Shown in pieces: positions 59,418 to 64,000 of a stretch of DNA of 64,000 nucleotides; positions within the stretch are counted from its first letter, which is position 1; each line of letters begins with the position of its first letter. This stretch comes from Gryllotalpicola daejeonensis (GTDB lineage Bacteria; Actinomycetota; Actinomycetes; Actinomycetales; Microbacteriaceae): positions 2,542,001 through 2,606,000 of the forward strand of contig NZ_BAABBV010000001.1 in NCBI RefSeq assembly GCF_039538145.1, given 5' to 3'. Position numbers and translations under genes: made by a program. Below the pieces are notes generated by a model. It saw only the letters and a program-made list of their open reading frames with translations, was not told the DNA's origin and searched no databases.

Positions 59418-59756
59418 TGAAGCGCCCTCCGCTGCCGCGGTGTCGGTCCGCGTGGCCCCGAAACGGGGGCGTTCGCAGGCTAACGCCGGAATTGTTCTGG
59501 CTTCAAGCAAATCGCGAATCGTCCGTCCATGTGCATCCGCACCGGCATCCGGCAAGCCAGAGCGCCCTGGCGCACAGAACCGAGACCCTGGCATATCGTT
59601 ACGCGATGATGGCGTTCGCGCGGGAACGCTGTCTGCGTGACAACCACTGCGTGACCACCACTGCGTGACAACCACTGTGCGACCACCGCTGCGTGAACCG
59701 CGGAAAGGGTCGCATGGTCAGTCACAAGGACTGAGCCAAGCGTTCTGAGGAAGTCA
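59418..59756. other. Divergent promoter region with 14-bp tandem repeat
   Basis: This 339-bp gap separates the sialidase-fold and fucosidase genes. Between 59634 and 59700 a 14-bp unit (TGCGTGACAACCAC and close variants) is repeated nearly five times. The repeat lies 57-123 bases before the fucosidase start and could be a regulator-binding array. No gene is seen. Confidence 0.6.
59634..59700 (+). repeat. 14-bp direct repeats upstream of the fucosidase gene
   Basis: Units at 59634, 59648, 59662 and 59676, with a partial at 59690, share TGCGTGACMACCAC. The third and first are identical; the fourth is shifted by a TG insertion-like change. They may be operator sites on successive turns, though 14 bp is not a whole number of helical turns. 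Confidence 0.75.
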
Positions 59757-61304
59757 ATGACACTGGAACCCCTGGATGCCGCCGGCCTGCCGCAGCCGGT
59801 CGACGTGTCTGACAACACCGCGGACCTGGCCAGGGTCGACGAGGTGATCGCCGCGGGGCCCTTCGACGCGACCTGGGAATCGCTCAGCGGCTATCGGCCG
59901 CCGCGGTGGTTCGCCGAGGCGAAGTTCGGCATCTTCCTGCACTGGGGCGCCTATTCGGTGCCTGCGTTCGAAACCGAGTGGTACCCGCGCAACATGTACC
60001 GGCGCGGCAGCCCGGCGTTCGAGCACCACGTCGCGACGTACGGGCCGCAGAGCACGTTCGGATACAAGGACTTCCTGCCCGCCTTCCGCATGGAGAAGTT
60101 CGACCCAGCCGAATGGGTGGCGCTCTTCAAGCGGGCCGGCGCGCAGTACGTCGTCCCCGTCGCCGAGCATCATGACGGCTACGCGATGTACGAGACGAAG
60201 CGGTCGCGATGGAACGCCGCGCTCATCGGCCCGCGGCGAGACGTGATGAAGGATCTGCTCACCGCTGTGGACGACGCGTGGCTGATCCGCGGCGCCTCAT
60301 CGCATCGCGCCGAGCACTGGTTCTTCATGAACGGCGGGCTCGAGTTCGACTCCGACGTGCGGGACCCCGCCTACGCGGACCTCTACGGCCCAGCGCTCCG
60401 CAAGGAGATCAGCCCGACCGAGCGCTTCCTCGAAGACTGGCTGCTGCGCACCGTCGAGATCATCGACAACTACCGCCCTCAGCTGCTCTACTTCGACACC
60501 GGCATCGAAGAGCCGTCATTCGACCCGTATGTGCGCCGCCTGGCCGCGTACTACTACAACCGCGCGGCCGAGTGGGGCAGAGAAGTCGTCATCAATTACA
60601 AGTGGGATGCCTTCGCCAGCGGCGCCGCAGTGCCGGACATCGAGCGCGGCACCGCTCCCGGCATCCAATCGATGCCCTGGCAGAACGACACGTCGGTGTC
60701 CCGCACCTCGTGGAGCTGGGTCGAGGGCCACGACTACAAGACGGCCACCGAGCTGATCGCCGAGCTGGCAGACGTCGTCTCCAAGAACGGGAACCTGCTG
60801 CTCAACATCGGGCCGAAGCCCGACGGAACCATCCCGGACCCGGAAGCGCGTCTTCTCGAGGAGATCGGGGCGTGGCTCGCGGTGAACGGGGAAGCGATCT
60901 TCGGCACCACTCCGTGGACCACCTACGGCGAAGGCCCGACCCAGACCCTGGCGGGTTCCTTCGTCGATGCCAGCTCCGCGCACTACTCCGACGCGGACTT
61001 CAGGTTCACCACGATGACCGAAGTCGGTCATCGCTACGTCTACGCCATCGCACTCGCGCCGTCGCCGAGCGGACGCCTCTCCATCCGAAGCTTCGCAGCG
61101 AGCAGCCGTCTTGTGGGAGAGATTCGCGACGTTCGCGTTCTCGGCCACAGCGGCACGGTGCAGTGGCGACGCGGTGACGAGGCGTTGGAGGTCGAGCTGC
61201 CTGAGGAGTCGCGCTCCCGCGCGGGTGGCTCCGTCGTTCGGATCGAGCTCGAGCCCGAGCGCGACGGCGAGCGCATCGACTTCTTCCACGGCCTCTGGAT
61301 CTAG
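59757..61304 (+). CDS. Alpha-L-fucosidase, GH29
   Basis: This is a 515-residue glycoside hydrolase. The GH29 start is visible: PPRWFAEAKFGIFLHWGAYSVPAFETEWYPRNMY near residues 43-75, then EHHDGYAMY near 136, and the nucleophile Asp in LLYFDTGIEE near 247. Later, GNLLLNIGPKPDGTIP near 342 is typical. It removes alpha-L-fucose from glycans. No signal peptide is present, so it acts inside the cell on imported oligosaccharides, while the sialidase-fold protein opposite is exported. The ATG is 339 bp from that gene. An acyltransferase gene follows 110 bp downstream. Confidence 0.92.
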   Translation: MTLEPLDAAGLPQPVDVSDNTADLARVDEVIAAGPFDATWESLSGYRPPRWFAEAKFGIFLHWGAYSVPAFETEWYPRNMYRRGSPAFEHHVATYGPQSTFGYKDFLPAFRMEKFDPAEWVALFKRAGAQYVVPVAEHHDGYAMYETKRSRWNAALIGPRRDVMKDLLTAVDDAWLIRGASSHRAEHWFFMNGGLEFDSDVRDPAYADLYGPALRKEISPTERFLEDWLLRTVEIIDNYRPQLLYFDTGIEEPSFDPYVRRLAAYYYNRAAEWGREVVINYKWDAFASGAAVPDIERGTAPGIQSMPWQNDTSVSRTSWSWVEGHDYKTATELIAELADVVSKNGNLLLNIGPKPDGTIPDPEARLLEEIGAWLAVNGEAIFGTTPWTTYGEGPTQTLAGSFVDASSAHYSDADFRFTTMTEVGHRYVYAIALAPSPSGRLSIRSFAASSRLVGEIRDVRVLGHSGTVQWRRGDEALEVELPEESRSRAGGSVVRIELEPERDGERIDFFHGLWI

Positions 61305-61414
61305 GCAGTCGCCTGTGCACGTCCTCGTCTCTCTCGAGGAGGACATCGCGACGGGGCAGATCCCGCCGCGATCTGCCGCTGTTGCCGGCATCCTCGATAT
61401 CTGAGAATCGGACC

Positions 61415-62698
61415 ATGAGCGGCATGCCTGCGCGCACCGGGCGCGCGGCCATCGATCTCTCGCGCAGAGACCTCCCTGTCGACCTCGCGCGCGTGTTCGC
61501 GGTGGTCGTGGTCGTGATCGTGCACATGCTGATGATCGGCGTGGGCTACCACGACGGCGAGCTCGTCGTCACGCAGCCGTTGCAGCAGCAGTCGTGGTAC
61601 ACGGCGGCGAGCCTGTTCGGGCAGGTCATGCCGCTCTTCTTCGCGCTCGGCGGCTTCGCGACGCTCACCTCCTATCAGCGGCGCGTGCCAGCGCCGGCCG
61701 AGTTCATCCGCAAGCGCACTCTGCGGCTGGCGCGACCCGCGCTGCCGGTGTTCGTCGTCTTCGCGCTCGCCGGGTGGCTCGCCTATTTCCTCGGCGTCGA
61801 CCCGCAGCTCGTGAACCTGACCCTGCAGGGCGCCGGAACGCCCCTGTGGTTCTTCGCCGCCTATCTGCTGTGCCAGGCGTGCGCCCCGGTCATGGTCGGG
61901 TTGCATCGCCGGCATCCACTCGCCACGCTCGTCGTGCTCGCCGCGGGTGCCGTCGCCGTCGACGTCGCGCGCCGGCTGAGCGGGCACGTCGCGATCGGCT
62001 GGCTCAACTTCGTCTTCGTCTGGCTTTTCGTGCAGCAGATCGGATTCCTGTACGCAGACGGCACCCTGCGACGCCGCCGCGCGCTGACGCTCGGCGCCTT
62101 CGTCGGGGCCGTCGCAGTGCTCGCGGTGCTGCTGTGGGGCGGTGTCTACAACATGGACATGCTCTACAACCTGAACCCGCCGTCGGTGCCGCTGATGCTG
62201 CTCGGCATCGCGCAGCTGGCGCTGCTCGTGCTGCTGCACCCGCTGCTCGATCGGCTGATGCGCACCCGGCCCGCGCAACTCGTCGTCTTCGCGATCGGCA
62301 CCCGCCTCATGGCGGTCTACGTGTGGCACATCACGTGTCTGCTTCTGATCAGCGCGATCGGCCTGGTCATTCCGCACGGGCTGCCCGACCCGGGCTCGGC
62401 CGCCTGGTGGAAGTCCCGGCCGCTGGTGCTTCTTGCGACCTTCGCGCTGATCTTCCTCATCTCGCTCGGAACGGCGCGCCTCGAGCGTGCGCCGCACGTG
62501 CCGAGACGATTCCGGGCGCCGGGTCTGCCGACGGTGCTTGCCGCCGCGGCGGTCGCGTTCCTGCCGATGTTCGCGATCACCGACTGGGGCATGGGCCGGT
62601 GGCTCACGCTCGCCGGGCTGGCCGGGCTTGCTGTGGCTCTGCTGCTGCTGCGCCCCCGCCGCGCGCCGGACGAGGGGCACGACTCGCTCCGGCCGTGA
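61415..62698 (+). CDS. Acyltransferase 3 family membrane protein
   Basis: This is a protein of about 427 residues with ten or so membrane segments. The acyltransferase-3 start is RRDLPVDLARVFAVVVVVIVHMLM near residue 17, then LFFALGGFATLTSYQRR near 80 and FIRKRTLRLARPALPVF near 100. Enzymes of this family O-acylate sugars, glycolipids or antibiotics at the membrane. ATG 61415 is chosen; TTG 61382 and ATG 61424 are alternatives. Ribosome-site evidence is weak. It is in the same direction as the fucosidase gene but may have its own promoter. Confidence 0.85.
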   Translation: MSGMPARTGRAAIDLSRRDLPVDLARVFAVVVVVIVHMLMIGVGYHDGELVVTQPLQQQSWYTAASLFGQVMPLFFALGGFATLTSYQRRVPAPAEFIRKRTLRLARPALPVFVVFALAGWLAYFLGVDPQLVNLTLQGAGTPLWFFAAYLLCQACAPVMVGLHRRHPLATLVVLAAGAVAVDVARRLSGHVAIGWLNFVFVWLFVQQIGFLYADGTLRRRRALTLGAFVGAVAVLAVLLWGGVYNMDMLYNLNPPSVPLMLLGIAQLALLVLLHPLLDRLMRTRPAQLVVFAIGTRLMAVYVWHITCLLLISAIGLVIPHGLPDPGSAAWWKSRPLVLLATFALIFLISLGTARLERAPHVPRRFRAPGLPTVLAAAAVAFLPMFAITDWGMGRWLTLAGLAGLAVALLLLRPRRAPDEGHDSLRP

Positions 62699-62707
62699 GC
62701 AACCGGA

Positions 62708-63439
62708 TCAGCCGGGTCGCCCGGAGCTCGAGCTGCCGTCGAGCCGCTGCACCGCGTCATCGGACTCGGCGACGATGAGCGCCGCGGCCTCAGCGGCCGC
62801 CGCTGCGTCGCCCGCAGCGACCGCGAAGGCGACGTCGCGATGCAGCCGCAGCGCGTCGGGGTTCGCCTCCGTCGGCATGAGCGCGTGCTGCGTGCGCCCG
62901 ACGAGAACGGATTCGACGGCACCGGCGAGGCGCGCGAGCATCGGGTTCCCTGAGGCCTCGAGCAGCACGCGATGGAAGCGCAGGTCGGCCTCGAGGTAGG
63001 GCTGGCCGTCCGCCTCGTGCGAGTGCCGCGCGAGGTCGTGCGCGGCCTGGCTCAGTGCGCTGCGCTGGGCGGCATCCGCTGCGCTCGCCGCGAGCCGTGC
63101 CGCGAGCGGCTCGACCGCCGAGCGCAGCTGGCTCAGCTCGTGCAGCTGCCGCAGCCGGTCGGGGCCCGCCAGTCGCCAGCGGATCACGTCGGGGGAGTAC
63201 AGATCCCACTCGCTCGCGGGCTGCACCTCGATGCCGGCCTTTCGGCGCGAGCGCACGAGCCCGAGCGTCTCGAGCACCCGCACGACCTCGCGCACGGCAG
63301 AGCGCGAGACGCCCTCTGCCGACGCGATGTCACCGCTGAATAGCCGCGCGCCGGCTGGGTACTGCCCATGCACGATCGCGGCGCCGAGGCGCGCGGTCAG
63401 CCCTCCGTGCACGGGAGCGAGGCGCGGGGCATCCGTCAT
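62708..63439 (-). CDS. FadR-type GntR regulator, probably of gluconate uptake
   Basis: This is a 243-residue regulator. The winged HTH is LTARLGAAIVHGQYPAGARLFSGDIASAEGVSRSAVREVVRVLETLGLVRSRRKAGI (residues 14-70). The FCD ligand domain follows, with metal-type residues in EADLRFHRVLLEASGN near 150 and RLHRDVAFAV near 200. It is divergent from the GntP permease, the usual arrangement for gluconate regulators; the inducer is inferred from that neighbour. ATG 63439 is chosen over the longer frame from 63511, which would enter the shared promoter. Confidence 0.88.
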   Translation of the reverse strand: MTDAPRLAPVHGGLTARLGAAIVHGQYPAGARLFSGDIASAEGVSRSAVREVVRVLETLGLVRSRRKAGIEVQPASEWDLYSPDVIRWRLAGPDRLRQLHELSQLRSAVEPLAARLAASAADAAQRSALSQAAHDLARHSHEADGQPYLEADLRFHRVLLEASGNPMLARLAGAVESVLVGRTQHALMPTEANPDALRLHRDVAFAVAAGDAAAAAEAAALIVAESDDAVQRLDGSSSSGRPG

Positions 63440-63451
63440 GGGTAAAACATA

Positions 63452-63485
63452 CAACTCCACGAGTGCGGCGTAATATGACGGAGTT
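63452..63485. promoter_or_regulatory. Inverted repeat between the GntR gene and gntP
   Basis: AACTCC (63452-63457) and GGAGTT (63480-63485) are inverted copies in the 90-bp divergent region. FadR-type regulators bind short palindromes in such places, so this is an operator candidate only. Confidence 0.35.
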
Positions 63486-63529
63486 ATTCCTGTCGAATCC
63501 CGGCGACCCACGCCAGATCAAGGACGCTC

Positions 63530-64000
63530 ATGGCACTGACACACGCATCATCCGCACTGCTGACCGCGGCCGCGGCAGCCCAGCATCACGCGAGCGACGG
63601 GCGGCTGATCTTCGCAGCCCTGCTCGGCATGGCCGTGATCATCGTGCTGATCACGTGGCTCAAGCTGCACCCCTTCATCTCCTTGCTCATCGGCGCGCTC
63701 GTGGCCGGCATGACCGCCGGGCTCGCGCCGACCGCCGCCGTCACGAGCTTCTCGAACGGGTTCGGCTCGACGAGCGCCTCCGTCGGCACCCTGATCGCCC
63801 TCGGCGCGATCTTCGGCAAGCTGCTCGCCGACTCGGGCGGTGCTGACCGCATCGTCGACACCCTCGTCAGCCGCGCGAGCGTGCAGGCGCTGCCGTGGAT
63901 CATGGGGCTCGTCGGCGCCATCATCGGTCTGCCGATGTTCTTCGAGGTCGGCCTCGTGCTGCTCGTGCCGGTGATCATGCTCGTTGCGCGCCGTTCCGGT
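63530..64000 (+). CDS. GntP family gluconate permease, 3' partial
   Basis: The first 157 codons are inside the window. After a 22-residue polar start (ALTHASSALLTAAAAAQHH), membrane segments begin with GRLIFAALLGMAVIIVLITWLKLHPFISLLIGALVAGM. The family pattern SFSNGFGSTSASVGTLIALGAIFGKLLADSGGADRIVDTL follows, then WIMGLVGAIIGLPMFFEVGLVLLVPVIML. It would import gluconate or a related sugar acid with protons. AAGG lies six bases before the ATG at 63530. Divergent from the FadR-type gene; the rest, and perhaps a gluconate kinase, lies beyond the window. Confidence 0.9.
   Translation, partial: MALTHASSALLTAAAAAQHHASDGRLIFAALLGMAVIIVLITWLKLHPFISLLIGALVAGMTAGLAPTAAVTSFSNGFGSTSASVGTLIALGAIFGKLLADSGGADRIVDTLVSRASVQALPWIMGLVGAIIGLPMFFEVGLVLLVPVIMLVARRSG

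Overview
The window is high-GC DNA (about 70% over most of its length) with many GTG starts, GTGA/ATGA stop-start overlaps and frequent GGATGC/GCATCC words. Together with the mycolate-free menaquinone gene set, the binding-protein-dependent sugar transporters without local ATPases, and the LCP and DUF4229 proteins, this points to an actinobacterium, most likely a member of the Microbacteriaceae. The genus cannot be fixed from sequence alone.

Region 1 (1-6.5 kb) is phosphonate use. The tail of a C-P lyase operon (phnL end, a DUF1045 2H-phosphoesterase, phnM, phnN) runs rightward. It meets, at a strong shared hairpin, a leftward phosphonate importer operon (phnD, phnC and a phnE in which two permease domains are fused). 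Region 2 (6.5-21.4 kb) is a menaquinone supercluster: menC, menB, menE, menA, menD, menF, menG and a long-chain polyprenyl diphosphate synthase. An LCP cell-wall ligase, two small membrane proteins, a Gfo/Idh oxidoreductase and a ferredoxin-NADP reductase lie among them. menH and a DHNA-CoA thioesterase are not seen. Region 3 (21.4-25 kb) holds YajQ, tRNA-Tyr, a DUF805 protein, an inositol monophosphatase-like enzyme and a membrane-anchored M23 peptidase.

Region 4 (25-41 kb) is carbohydrate uptake. First comes a permease / binding protein / permease operon ending in a metallo-beta-lactamase-fold protein. Then comes a maltodextrin locus: a LacI regulator and an alpha-glucosidase face a malE-malF-malG-TraX-like-amylase-neopullulanase operon across an intergenic region with several LacI-type operators. 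Neither transporter has an ATPase in the window, which suggests a shared MsiK-type ATPase elsewhere.

Region 5 (41.17-57.15 kb) is a 15.9-kb integrative element inserted in the 3' half of a tRNA-Met gene and bounded by perfect 54-bp direct repeats. It carries a tyrosine integrase, an XRE repressor with visible operators, an excisionase-like protein overlapped by a sigma-like gene, a MobF relaxase-helicase, a DUF1508 protein, a secreted RHS-repeat polymorphic toxin of about 2150 residues with a low-GC tip and an adjacent candidate immunity gene, and decayed IS110/IS481 remnants. No type IV secretion or FtsK-type transfer gene is present, so it looks mobilizable rather than self-transmissible. 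The RHS tip and its partner gene are the best candidates for something undescribed.

Region 6 (57.2-64 kb) returns to chromosomal sequence: an alpha/beta hydrolase, a Tat-exported sialidase-fold protein divergent from a GH29 alpha-L-fucosidase with an acyltransferase behind it, and a FadR-type regulator divergent from a GntP gluconate permease that runs off the end.
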